Assembly: GCA_019095985.1 (NCBI GenBank)
Contig: CM032668.1
Coordinates: forward strand, 20,569,706 to 20,633,705
From: Streblospio benedicti
Lineage: Eukaryota; Annelida; Polychaeta; Spionida; Spionidae
Direction of reading: 5' to 3'
Length of the DNA stretch: 64,000 bases
Positions within the stretch are counted from its first letter, which is position 1. Each line of letters starts with the position of its first letter. Below the pieces are notes generated by a model. That model worked only from the letters and a program-made list of their open reading frames with translations, was not told the origin of the DNA and did not search any database. Of this stretch, positions 1 through 8,810 are shown piece after piece. The position numbers and the translations under genes were made by a program.

Positions 1-1079
1 TTGTAGATAGTTAAAAGTAAATGCAAATAGAAAGAATGAAAAATATATTACATTTCCATAATTTGCTTCTTGTGATAAAAATGGGTAAAAATGGCTTTGA
101 AGTTTCTCTCATTTTGTCAGCTCCTTTTCTGCTTTGTAACTAATATTGAAGATGAATAATCCAGTGCAGTTGAAATTTTCTATATTTGTAAAAAATTAAA
201 CAAATAAAATATTGAAACCTTTTAACTTCTTTTTTTTTACATATTTTTCAACTTTTACTGTTTTTAAGACATTTTTACTGTCAATGATACATTCATACTA
301 GATTGACATACTAAGTAATGAATTGATAAATAGCCTTTACATTAGCAAACTATTTTGTTATTTATGCTTCAAGCTAACGGAACACATGTACAATCTATGC
401 CTATCGTTATCGTTTTGCTAGATTGTATAAATAAATCACACAATATACCATCTGTGTAATTGCAACCTTGCCACAAAAAGATATATCGTCCAATTTGTTA
501 CCAGTGACCTTTTTGTTAATTTTTATAGCCATATACGAAAATATGAAAAGTGACCAGTGGATGTGCACGTCATCATTCCGACATGCGTTTTCAAACTGAT
601 ATGTACATTTTTGTGGCATTTTGATTACAAAACAAGTTTGGTATGACTGCGAGCGTAACTAGCAGTAAAAACTACACTTTGATAGCTTATTTCAGTTGTT
701 TTGTTTTTGTATTTTCCCTGTAAGTATATAATTGGCCCACTGTGAGTCCATGAGCTACATGTATGTCAGAAATCCACAACCATTATTGGCTTCAGGTCAA
801 GTGTTATCAGGTAGATCTACAGCAAAACACACTGCGAACATCTGTGGTAGCAACCAAACTTTTCCACTTAACAGATGACATCTCAATGGTCTGCTTATTT
901 CCCATGAATTCGTTCCAATATCTATACGTCCAAAATCTGATGGAATAACGGAACATTTCAAATTCTCTCGCACTACATTTATGTTTGATCAAAACAATTC
1001 CAGATAGAATGGTTTTACTGTATGATGTAGGCCTCGATTTTTCCACTCCACAAAGCGTTAATGGACATGTCCAACACAG
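1..1079. other. AT-rich stretch, no gene recognised
   Basis: The open frames here are short and show neither convincing codon structure nor paired splice sites. The stretch could be intron or 5' flank of the plus-strand gene whose exons start near 1080. I see no transposon ends. Confidence 0.5.
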
Positions 1080-1218
1080 AGCTTAATCAATGGATCATCA
1101 GGTAACGGATCAACGGCTCTGTACATAGCACTGAGTCACAGTGATAGTCCAACTTACCAATGTAAACTTTACAAAGGGATAGACGTTCAGAAAGCTACCG
1201 GTAAAGTCATACATAAAG
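1080..1218 (+). CDS. Possible internal exon of plus-strand gene, unrecognised
   Basis: After a CAACACAG acceptor, one frame stays open for 46 codons and ends at AAAG|GTAGGT. The translation is plausible (it contains ALYIALS and YQCKLYKG) but matches no family I recognise. It would end in phase 1, which agrees with the next exon at 2695 being entered as G|AT (Asp). It lies on the strand and upstream of the exons at 2695, 4801 and 6310. An intronic open frame remains possible. Confidence 0.35.
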
Positions 1219-1769
1219 GTAGGTGGAATTCATTAAAATTCAATTCACATTTATTTGTATATTAGATATGCTATTTGGCCTACAGCACTACTTGTAGAGA
1301 GGGAAGAAAAAATGCAACTTTTGAACATAAGAAAAGTGATGTTATCGTGCTTTAATCACCAGAATCTATCTGGGAGATCTATTGTAAATATGACCATAAC
1401 TTATAAGAAGTGTAAATCATTGATAAGCATAAAAAGCTTATATTTTTGCTGATATATCAATATTCATGAATATGCAACACCTAGAGCATACTATAAGTAC
1501 AATATAAATTAAAATACCATGTTTGCGTACATGTATAAGTTGGCCTACATAAAATAATCATACTAAAATTGTATGTATAGGTGATATTTTGATAAATCAT
1601 CAAAGATCTAAGTGGCGTGTTTGTGATAATTGGCTAACAAAGACATCTCGCGACTAGTGGGACTTTTATGTAAAAGATCCTGTTTTGAAATAGTCAAGAA
1701 CACCATTCCAGACATTCCTAAAAAAAACTTCATGCTGTAGTGAGATTTGCAAGGTCTTCAGAAAAACCC

Positions 1770-2060
1770 ATTGCTTGGGATGATGGTATCATTCTGGTCT
1801 CACAACCTTGGGGTCGTGAGTTCAAGTCCCGCCAGGGCCTCTTGATATAGTAAATGAAAGCTTGACTTCAGCTATGTCAATACAGTGGTAGGAGCTTGCT
1901 TGGCAAGAACAGTGAGAGTAGAATCTGACCGTCAGTTCCAAGCACTGATTCATCTATGACTATGAGACTTTACTAGACTCTGTACCTAAAACACCCATAC
2001 CTGGTATAACTAGTTCCAATGCTGCTGCTCTGTCTTCAGTGACCATCAGTGATCCCTCAC
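1770..2060 (+). repeat. Possible tRNA-derived SINE
   Basis: A tRNA-like head has an A-box-like TGGGATGATGG followed by a B-box-like GAGTTCAAGTCCC inside a T-arm-like stem near 1829-1842. Unrelated sequence follows, leading to a C-rich tract near 2090. The fold is too imperfect for a functional tRNA. The limits are approximate. Confidence 0.35.
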
Positions 2061-2377
2061 ATGGATCTTAATCTTCTGAATGAGCTCTGACCCCCCCCCC
2101 CACCCCCCCAAGATAATGATAAATGATAAACAATAAAATAACAATAATAATTTACAGTTGTTCATAGTCCAAAATATCCCAAACTGCAATGGCAGATCCA
2201 GGTTTTTGGAAAAGGGACGGTACATTTATAGGATTTCATGGGTTTGTTCAAGGAGATCAATGGTATACATGTAAAACAACCCTGAGAAAATGAAGTATTT
2301 TGGTGGAAAAGGGGGTGTCTCCATATTTGTGGTGCTACATTCTTAAAATTCCTGTCTGTAAATTTTTGTACAATTAA

Positions 2378-2665
2378 GGGATCGATCATAAATAATGATA
2401 CTGGGGGGGGGGGGAGGTCGTCCAACTTTTCTGATTTCTTTTGGGGGGGTCGCTGAACATTTTTATCACGCTATGGCATATTTTTTCAAATATTTTCTTT
2501 TAGCAATGCAATGACTATGTAGAGGACTTTTTCTTTAGCAGGTGGGGGTGGGGGGGTCACTCAACTTTTTAAAATGTTTATGGGAGGGTCAGTTAACTTT
2601 TTCTTCGAGCCCCAAAAAATGAACAACCCCCGCCCCCCCTGCTATTGTTATTTATGATCGTTCCC
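2378..2665. mobile_element. MITE copy 1, Harbinger-like termini, TAA target duplication
   Basis: Inverted termini GGGATCGATCATAAATAA and TTATTTATGATCGTTCCC are flanked on both sides by TAA, as expected for the 3-bp TWA target of PIF/Harbinger elements. The interior carries several degenerate G-run units of the form GGGGGGTCGYYSAAC followed by T-rich sequence. A second copy lies at 8501-8807. It has no coding capacity. Its right end lies about 29 bp before a splice acceptor (exon start 2695). The superfamily is inferred from target and TIR style. Confidence 0.75.
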
Positions 2666-2694
2666 TAAAAGATTTTTGTCATTGGAACTTGCAG

Positions 2695-2838
2695 ATCTAA
2701 AAGATGGACGCTGCCTCCGCCTGTGCTGCGCGCTACGCCGTGCAAGAGCTGAAGGCGTACCCAGCACCACCAGCAGGTGTCAAGGACGTTGTCACGGCAA
2801 CGGTCATGCTGCTCGGATACAGCAGCAAACAAGCACAG
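2695..2838 (+). CDS. Exon of plus-strand gene, dynein-stalk-like segment
   Basis: The acceptor CTTGCAG and donor CAG|GTGATT frame the exon. Most of it reads DAASACAARYAVQELKAYPA and then PPAGVKDVVTATVMLLGYSS, ending in phase 0. The block ELKAYPAPPAGVK..V...LLG resembles the dynein heavy-chain stalk segment (ELR..PPP.VK...EA...LLG); this is a weak family resemblance, not an identification. Entry in phase 1 from the exon at 1080 gives DLKDG and then needs one base removed near 2703-2708 to reach the good frame. Alternatively ATG 2704 is a start codon, since an in-frame TAA sits just before it. Joins to the exon at 4801. Confidence 0.6.
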
Positions 2839-2900
2839 GTGATTATTGGGTTCGGGGGGCGGGGGGGGTCATTGTAGCAGTGGCGAATCTACAATCTACA

Positions 2901-2995
2901 CTTGGGCCTCAGCATCAGTATAATGAAGTGTTTGTAAACCATAGTAGTAGACCATTATATACCCCTTAACCCCTCCCATGATGCTGAGGCCCATG
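2901..2995. mobile_element. Short hAT-type MITE with perfect 8-bp target duplication
   Basis: The termini CTTGGGCCTCAGCATCA and TGATGCTGAGGCCCATG are inverted repeats. The direct repeat AATCTACA flanks the element at 2893-2900 and 2996-3003. An 8-bp target duplication and C-A-rich short TIRs are the mark of hAT elements. It is a small relative of the element at 4987-5399, sharing the segment with ACCATTATATACCCC. Confidence 0.8.
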
Positions 2996-3619
2996 AATCT
3001 ACACACAGATGAGCACATCATCATCCAGTCTTTGGTTTTCAAATATCAAAACAGCAGATGAGTTTATTGAATTGGCCAATGCATTGGAATGTTTATTTGT
3101 ATCCAAGTTGCACCCCGCATTTTGCACAAAAAACTGCTTCTGTCAGTCGTACCTTGAGTTTATGTTTCTTATATGTAACACAGAAATATCATCAAAACTT
3201 TATTTATTGAACAAATAAAATCAACTGTCTGATTTATCTGAAATTATCTGATAACGTTTTTGTAAAATTGAATATTAGGAAGGAAATGCTTATATCCATG
3301 TGTTCATCGTGTTGAAAACCATATATTAGCATGATTATTTCATCTTATCACAACACTATTACTGTCAACCAGTAAGAAAAAATAATGGTGTGATAAGGTG
3401 AACTAATCATTGTTCTTATTAGTAATAGAAGGAAAAGTGTGCAAATTTATCTATAAATTTGACTCATTTCAAAGTACCCAAGCCCTGGTTGGGTTGGTTA
3501 AGACTATACACATGATAGGTCTGTAGGCTAGAAACTCAACTCAGATTTTCAGCCGGAGTTTATCCCAATGACCCAGTTTTGCAAAGGTTTTGAACAAATG
3601 ATGCACAGCGTTCAGATAA

Positions 3620-3901
3620 CGGTGCAATATTTACCAGGAAGGGGACCATGCATTTGGTAGGGGCAGGTACTTTTTCAAGTTTTAAACGGATGATTTTTCA
3701 TTCCGTTGGGCATGGGACATGTACTTTTTTTCAGCTGCTGAAAAACGTCAATCGGTACAAATTAGTCCAATATTCATGGGAGGAGAGTTTTTTATGAGTC
3801 ATGGGACATCAGGTTTTTTCATCAATTGCAGGAGACAAACCTTTTTTTCAGACAAGTTTTTTGAATGCACCGGTCCCCCCTGCCTGTTAAATATTGCACC
3901 G
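3620..3901. mobile_element. MITE with CGGTGCAATATTTA terminal inverted repeats
   Basis: The left end starts CGGTGCAATATTTACCAGG and the right end is its inverted partner ending TAAATATTGCACCG, about 35 bp each. The interior is T-rich, has no open frame of note and contains repeated CATGGGACAT. I see no clear target duplication, so no superfamily is assigned. It lies in the intron between exons 2838 and 4801. Confidence 0.65.
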
Positions 3902-4029
3902 TCCCTAAATGTCACACATAAATATTGCTAAAACATGGTGTTCAAAACTCAAAAATAGGCCAAATTCGAGTATTTTGAGCTTGAAATTTGCAGTATAAAT
4001 GACATGTTTGTTGCATAGATACATATTAG

Positions 4030-4368
4030 TGGATAAATGTAAATGTGCTTGTTTATAGTCGCAATGAACAGATTTTGCCGTTTTCTAGCAACTGTACATC
4101 CACAACAGGTCATTGGCATTCTTGTCACACTGCTTTCTCAACTCCCTGGGGAGCGTACAGCAGTACAGCACTGGCTGCAAACAGCATTGCTGCTATTGCG
4201 CATACGTGCTTATCACCCACATTTGTGACCTGTCGGAGCAGTGTGCAACTGGTTTAGGGATGAGTTTGCTCAACACTTATCACCAGACTCGACTGGGATT
4301 CAAACCCACAACCTTCTGGTCATGAGTCCAACTCCCCATCCACTTGGCCACGGAAGCACACCAGCAGT
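4030..4368 (-). repeat. tRNA-derived SINE, copy 1
   Basis: On the minus strand the head has an A-box-like TGGCCAAGTGGATG, a segment TGGACTCATGACCAGAAGG that could derive from an anticodon arm, and a B-box GGTTTGAATCC. The body runs left to a tail with ATTTACATTTA. A second copy at 24770-25115 shares head, the AGCAAACTCAT segment and tail. The head is tRNA-derived, but the stems are decayed and the body is not tRNA, so it is a SINE. Confidence 0.7.
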
Positions 4369-4399
4369 TATAAGACATACGAACAAAACAACAATAAAT

Positions 4400-4777
4400 G
4401 TTCAAAGACTTATAAACTGTATATATGGTCTGACTCGAGTGAATGTAGAAAATAGACTGGTGGTACCAAACAGGTTGTCAAGAGGGATCCATCAACATTC
4501 CTTCCGAACAATGTACTCCCGGTGTGAGACACGGATGAATTCATTTTATTCTCGTACCATAAAGGATTGGAATAGCCTTCCACAACATATAACATCAGCT
4601 GACACTCTTGACCGTTTCAAAACACTCGTATACATACTAAATGTTAGACTGAAATGTTTTCATTTATTCATGTAAATATTCCATATTATTTCTTATCCCA
4701 TGTGCACCACCACAAGGCAGAATCCATCAATCAGTTGATGTTGCCCTTTAAATGGTTGAAGTTGAAGTTGAAGTATA
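4400..4777 (+). mobile_element. 5'-truncated LINE 3' end (reverse transcriptase C-terminus)
   Basis: Open sequence to the stop at 4673-4675 encodes the tail typical of non-LTR retrotransposon polymerases, with SRGIHQHSF and FYSRTIKDWNSLP followed by ..TLDRFKTLV. A short 3' UTR ends in a TTGAAG repeat (about 4755-4777), a common LINE 3' end. Everything upstream of the last roughly 80 residues is missing, as for most dead-on-arrival copies. It probably belongs to the CR1/L2/Jockey group. Its 3' end lies about 23 bp before the splice acceptor at 4800. Confidence 0.75.
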
Positions 4778-4800
4778 ACTGGATCCTCTGATTGTTGCAG

Positions 4801-4979
4801 GATTACGGGTTCTGCCTGGGCGTCCTGCAGTCGGCGGCCCTCAGCAAGCACATGGAGTGTCGGGCGCCGGCACGTACGTCTCGCCCAAATCACGCAGCCA
4901 GATTGAGGCTCTGCTGCGCGCACACAGCTACAAAGGCATCGCCTCGAAGAGCATGGCGGCAGCACTGCTCCTCAAATGG
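4801..4979 (+). CDS. Exon of plus-strand gene with one frame break
   Basis: The acceptor TTGTTGCAG and donor AAATGG|GTGAGT are good. The 5' part reads DYGFCLGVLQSAALSKH in phase 0 after the previous exon. The 3' part reads TYVSPKSRSQIEALLRAHSY and then KGIASKSMAAALLLKW in another frame. The length is 179 nt where 180 would keep frame, so one base appears to be missing near 4850-4872. The ending SKSMAAALLLKW recalls the A..LC.WV end of the dynein stalk entry region, but the match is weak. The donor is abutted by a transposon (4987-5399). Confidence 0.65.
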
Positions 4980-4986
4980 GTGAGTA

Positions 4987-5399
4987 CATGGGCCGCAGCA
5001 TCATGGGAGGGGTTAGGGAGTATATAATGGTCTACTACTATGCTTTAGGAAGTATTGTTTTGTTTTTATGTTCCAATCATTTGGATTTTAATTTTTGAAG
5101 TATGTACATTTAGTAAATTGGTAAAAATTGAAAAGGTCTCTAAAGAGACGAAAAGCTTTTTTGTGCAATAAAATAAATATATATTTTATACATTAGAACT
5201 CAAATGTGGTAAGGAAAGACAATTATATGTAAAATGATATGCTTTACAAACACCATACCATACAGTATATATGACTATAGTCTGACCCTTCCATTGACTA
5301 TAGTCATATATACTGTATACTGAATGGTTTAGACTTTGTAAACCATAGTAGTAGACCATTATATACCCCCTACCCCCTCCCATGATGCTGAGGCCCATG
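4987..5399. mobile_element. hAT-type MITE inserted in a splice donor
   Basis: The ends are long inverted repeats of about 55 bp: CATGGGCCGCAGCATCATGG on the left, and a right end with CCATGATGCTGAGGCCCATG. The flanks are GGTGAGTA (4979-4986) and GGTGAGTG (5400-5407), an 8-bp target duplication with one mismatch. The duplicated sequence is the exon's 5' splice site, so a donor-like GTGAGT now exists on each side. The interior holds a 23-bp-arm perfect hairpin near 5263-5321. It belongs to the same family as 2901-2995. Confidence 0.75.
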
Positions 5400-5454
5400 G
5401 GTGAGTGGACACGCTCATGTGCCAATTGACACACATCAAAACACATTTATTGTT

Positions 5455-5750
5455 TGTTATTAAACAAGAATTTGAAAGTTACCTTAATAGGAGCCAAACT
5501 CACTATCATAAAACGAGACTTTCGTTGTTGTCGTAACAACTTCATCTGGCCGAATGACAATCCTTAGTTTGTCACGTGACCGCCATGTTGGCGGCGTTCA
5601 CATGACAGCAGTGACAAGCAGACGGGGGGGGGGGCAGGTCGTAGCCGGTGTCGCGGTTTATCTCAGGGTGATGAAGTTGCTGCGACAACACTGAACATGA
5701 CAGTGAGTTTGGTTCCTAAATGTAGCTTTCAAATTCTTGTATAATATCAT
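5455..5750. mobile_element. Foldback element with CACGTG and GCCATGTTGGC core
   Basis: Arms of about 80 bp pair: AACAAGAATTTGAAAG...CCAAACTCACT (from 5463) with its inverted partner AGTGAGTTTGG...CTTTCAAATTCTTGT (to 5740). The loop contains GTCACGTGACCGCCATGTTG followed by GCGGCG, a palindromic E-box beside a YY1-like, partly palindromic motif, then a G tract. There is no coding capacity. Confidence 0.7.
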
Positions 5751-5802
5751 GAATGAAGCTTCGAAGGAACCCGGGGTACTAGAAGTTTACATTCTTTGAA
5801 CA

Positions 5803-6115
5803 TTTATTGTTGTTTTGTTTGTATGTCTTAACTGCTGGTGAAAAGTAGGTCAAAGGAGGACAATTTTGAATATTAAAATTTCTAAAATTTATTTGCTAAG
5901 CGCTTTCGAAAATACATAAATTCCTCATCAGAGCTAAAATCCAAATAGGTCTTAAAAAAAGACAATTTTTCTTATTTCGATAATTTAGCTCTGATAAGAA
6001 ATTTATGTATTCGAAAGCGCTTAGCCAATAAATTTTAGAAATTTTAATATTCAAAATTATCCTCTTTTGACTTACTTTTCACCAGCAGTTAAGACGTACA
6101 AACAAAACAACAATG
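5803..6115. mobile_element. Imperfect palindrome (foldback element), about 140-bp arms
   Basis: The left arm contains TTGTTGTTTTGTTTGTATGT, CTTAACTGCTGGTGAAAAGTA and AAGCGCTTTCGAA. The right arm is its inverted copy ending AAACAAAACAACAATGAG, around a loop near 5945-5985. The outer 40 bp (about 5794-5834) also occurs inverted at about 4368-4407, next to the LINE fragment, so this is a dispersed family. Confidence 0.7.
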
Positions 6116-6309
6116 AGAGGACCTGCTGCAGTTCAAACATTGAATTTAGGTTAAAAATATACACTAAGTTACCTGTCAATTTTATTCTAATTGGAAATTA
6201 GATATTTCTTGAACAAAACTGTATGACTATAAATGTCAGTTCCATACATTATTGATATGACTACAGATTTGTAAAAATGTGACTCAAAATAAGGCCTTAT
6301 TATTTGCAG

Positions 6310-6339
6310 AATGTGCAAGTGCTGGGAATGTGTTACTGA
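6310..6339 (+). CDS. Last coding exon of plus-strand gene
   Basis: The acceptor TTATTTGCAG joins in phase 0 to the exon ending at 4979 and gives NVQVLGMCY followed by TGA (6337-6339). The 3' UTR runs to the AATAAA at 6740. The product therefore ends only nine residues after the WNV junction. The rest of the dynein-like region is absent, so this is not a complete dynein heavy chain. Confidence 0.55.
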   Translation, partial: NVQVLGMCY

Positions 6340-6739
6340 CTCTTGCGAATTGGATGCAGCGAACCACTTCTTCTTGGTTTTTGTTCATTACAAGTCTAAC
6401 CAAAATGAAGAAGTGTGAAATGACCATCTAATGATAATTAGGAGTATTATGTTGTTCATTGTGTAAATAATTTAGATTATAATATTTATAGAGAACTTTT
6501 CATTTTAAAAGCAGTCAAATTTAAAGCTTAAATAGAATTGGAAGTTGTTAAAATGAAATAACCCTGTAAATATTGTAGATTGATGCATTTATTTCAATGC
6601 GCTGTACATGTATATTATACATGTAGTAATTGTACCCAGTATTACATTTGTAACAGTCTTGTTATTCTAATTGTGTCTTTTATCATTATGATATATTTTA
6701 CTTATTATGTTTATTTGTATGACTGAAAAGAAGTGTCAA

Positions 6740-6745
6740 AATAAA
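6740..6745 (+). terminator. Poly(A) signal of plus-strand gene
   Basis: A canonical AATAAA lies 400 bp after the TGA at 6339. Cleavage is expected near 6755-6770, almost touching the 3' end of the opposite-strand WAP gene (signal at 6796-6801). Confidence 0.65.
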
Positions 6746-6795
6746 ACTCATTGAAATGAAAAGATTTACGCAAATGTGCGCTGAAAAAAAAAATC

Positions 6796-6801
6796 TTTAT
6801 T
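6796..6801 (-). terminator. Poly(A) signal of WAP-domain gene
   Basis: TTTATT on the plus strand is AATAAA on the minus strand, 50 bp after the TAG at 6851-6853. This gives a very short 3' UTR. The two genes converge with their signals about 50 bp apart. Confidence 0.7.
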
Positions 6802-6850
6802 TCCAATCCTGGTTTACAATCAGGTTTTACAATGATTCAAACCATTGGTT

Positions 6851-6996
6851 CTACTGGCATGTGTGACCGCATCCATTGGAACAGCAGAGTTTGTTGCCAA
6901 TACAATCATCATCGCTGGAACACGCCTCTACACATATGCCGACAGTGTCGGATGTCACGCGTGGACAGCGTTTCTTTCCTCCAAGGCTCAGAGGCA
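6851..6996 (-). CDS. Secreted double-WAP protein, exon 3 (canonical WAP domain)
   Basis: The acceptor TTATTTCCAG is entered in phase 1 (G|TG, Val). The exon encodes VPLSLGGKKRCPRVTSDTVG and then a complete eight-cysteine WAP four-disulfide core: C..., C-VEA-C, SSDDD-C, IGNKL-CC, SNG-C, GHT-C, then Gln and TAG. CVEACSSDDDC...KLCC.NGCG matches the family signature. WAP proteins are secreted and often act as protease inhibitors or antimicrobials; which applies here is not visible. Exon phases across all three exons are consistent, for a product of 124 residues. Confidence 0.85.
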
Positions 6997-7510
6997 CTGG
7001 AAATAACATCTGTAACTGCTACACACTGCATTTGGAGTTGTTAGGATTTATTGAACATAGTTATTTCTATTATTTCATAGTATATTTTGACGCAAATGTG
7101 CAACAACGTTTATGCAGTATCTTAAGTTGGAATATATTCTACAAGCATTGGGCCCGGGGCATTGGGTTAAAAAGGCGCAAATCATTCCTTTCAAATATAA
7201 GTGATATCTTCACTCAAAATTAAATCATTAATAAACTGATTATTATTGTAAATATTAAGGTAAAATACCAATATTTCATACCTGTTCTAATACATTTTGC
7301 TTGAGATCCTTTAACTTCTAGAATGCTAGTATATGTGCCTGGCTATTGTGTGTTGTTTTTGATATTATATTCAATTTGTTTATCAATGATTTTCATTAAA
7401 GATCTCATCTCTTTGTTCACTTTATGTCAAATCTCAAACATGAACAGGTGGCAATGCATCAATTTGTATTTTAGCAGAATGAATGACAGTGTTGATGTGT
7501 TCAAATTCAC

Positions 7511-7678
7511 CTGGTTTGAGACAATGATATGTGAAACATGGAGCCATTTCACAGCACTGTTCCCTATTGGGTCGGGTAGAATCACCGGAACAATCATCAG
7601 CATTAGGGTCGCAGGTACTTGCAAGGCATTGGATACTTATATCATCATCGGTGTATTCATCAGGAGTTGGGCAGACGA
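7511..7678 (-). CDS. Secreted double-WAP protein, exon 2 (divergent WAP domain)
   Basis: The acceptor TTTCTTGCAG and donor CCAG|GTGAAT bound a phase 1-1 symmetrical exon. It encodes FVCPTPDEYTDDDISIQC, then LASTC, DPNADDC, SGDSTRPNREQCC, EMAPC, FTYHC. The eight cysteines follow the WAP order including the CC pair, but C2-C3 spacing is four residues and the KCP lead is absent, so it is a diverged copy of the domain in exon 3. One domain per symmetrical exon is typical of exon-shuffled extracellular modules. Confidence 0.8.
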
Positions 7679-8201
7679 CTGCAAGAAACAACTTTATTCT
7701 TATTTTCATTTTTTTTTACTTTTTTTCTGTACGAAAATTGTTGCCATTTTTTTTTTTTTGAAAGTTTGATTGTAATTTACATGGATAAGTAGTGGGCAAA
7801 TGAAGGTAACAAAATTACTGGTAGGCACTACGCTCTGATCCAAATGAATTCCTTATTCCGGTATTCAATTCTAATTCTTAAAACGCATTTCAAAATCCTC
7901 ATTTTGGAGACAGATTTCTGAACTGACTGGCGATTAACGACCATGTACAATCAAACAATAAAATAGGATAATTGTATAGTGAACTTTTTCTTTAATTCAG
8001 CAAAAGTAATATGAGCTCTCAGTTAATTCAATTTGCAAAAAAAAGCAGGTTGCCGCCTTTTAGTGTTTACAAATGGATCTAAATTGAGAAAAGACAAAAC
8101 CAACAAAAAATATACATTGATCTCTCTATTATCCAAAATGATATTTCTGGTATAGAAAAAATAAAACTATCGAAAAGAAAAACAAAAAGCGAATTACTTA
8201 C

Positions 8202-8262
8202 ATTCTGGGTCTGCAAATGCACCACACACGGCAAAAACAAAGATGATAAGGAGAGAATTCAT
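8202..8262 (-). CDS. Secreted double-WAP protein, exon 1 (signal peptide)
   Basis: The start ATG is at 8262-8260. The 20 codons read MNSLLIIFVFAVCGAFADPE and end in phase 1 at GAAT|GTAAGT. This is a compact signal peptide with hydrophobic core LLIIFVFAVCG and a likely cleavage after AFA. It joins in frame to 7678. A MITE (8501-8807) sits about 240 bp upstream of the ATG. I saw no clear TATA box. Confidence 0.85.
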
Positions 8263-8500
8263 GGCAATGTCTTCATTTTGTCCTTCTCAGATTTTAATGT
8301 CTGTCTATATTCAAGTGCTGTATTCAAAATGACGCAGAAACTTTGGCTCTGGCATAGACCAGTGTAGTTTTGAGATAGATGGCCTTTGTGACATCTGCTG
8401 GTAATGGCAATCAGAGTTGTTCAGTGATACTAATCTAATTTTGTAATGGAGTACCAAATCTTAGTAGACCCATAGCACGTATGCTCTGCCCAGGCATTAA

Positions 8501-8807
8501 AGGAACGATCATAAATAATGATTCCGGGGGGGTCATCCAGAACGGTGGGGGGGTCGTCCAACTTTTCTGATTTTTTTTTGCGGGGGTCGCTGAACTTTGT
8601 TATCACGCTACGGTATATTTTTTTCAAATATTTTCTTTTAGCAATGCAATGACTATATAGAGGACTTTTTCTTTAGCGGACTGTGGTGGGGGGTGGGGGG
8701 TCACTCAACTTTTTAAAATGTTGATGGCGGGGTCAGTTAACTTTTTCTTTGCACCATAAAAAATGGACGACCCCCCCCCTCCAGTGTTGTTATTTATGAT
8801 CGGTCCC
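8501..8807. mobile_element. MITE copy 2 (same family as 2378-2665)
   Basis: The ends AGGAACGATCATAAATAA and TTATTTATGATCGGTCCC are flanked by TAA (8498-8500 and 8808-8810). The interior shares the G-run/TCG..AACTTTTT units and AATGCAATGACTATRTAGAG with copy 1, with small indels. It lies in the presumed promoter region of the WAP gene. Confidence 0.75.
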
Positions 8808-8810
8808 TAA

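Noticed and set aside
1800-1860. Possible tRNA gene
   Set aside because: A- and B-box-like motifs are present but the acceptor and D stems do not pair; a SINE head is more likely.
4265-4365. Possible tRNA gene (anticodon-arm-like CTCATGA)
   Set aside because: A second copy at 24.8-25.1 kb shares the non-tRNA body and tail, so it is a SINE.
2695-6339. Full dynein heavy-chain gene
   Set aside because: Only a short stalk-like resemblance; no AAA modules, and the frame stops nine codons after the last join.
7434-7769. Overlapping plus-strand frames across the WAP exon 2
   Set aside because: Antisense of a cysteine-patterned exon with strong splice sites on the minus strand.
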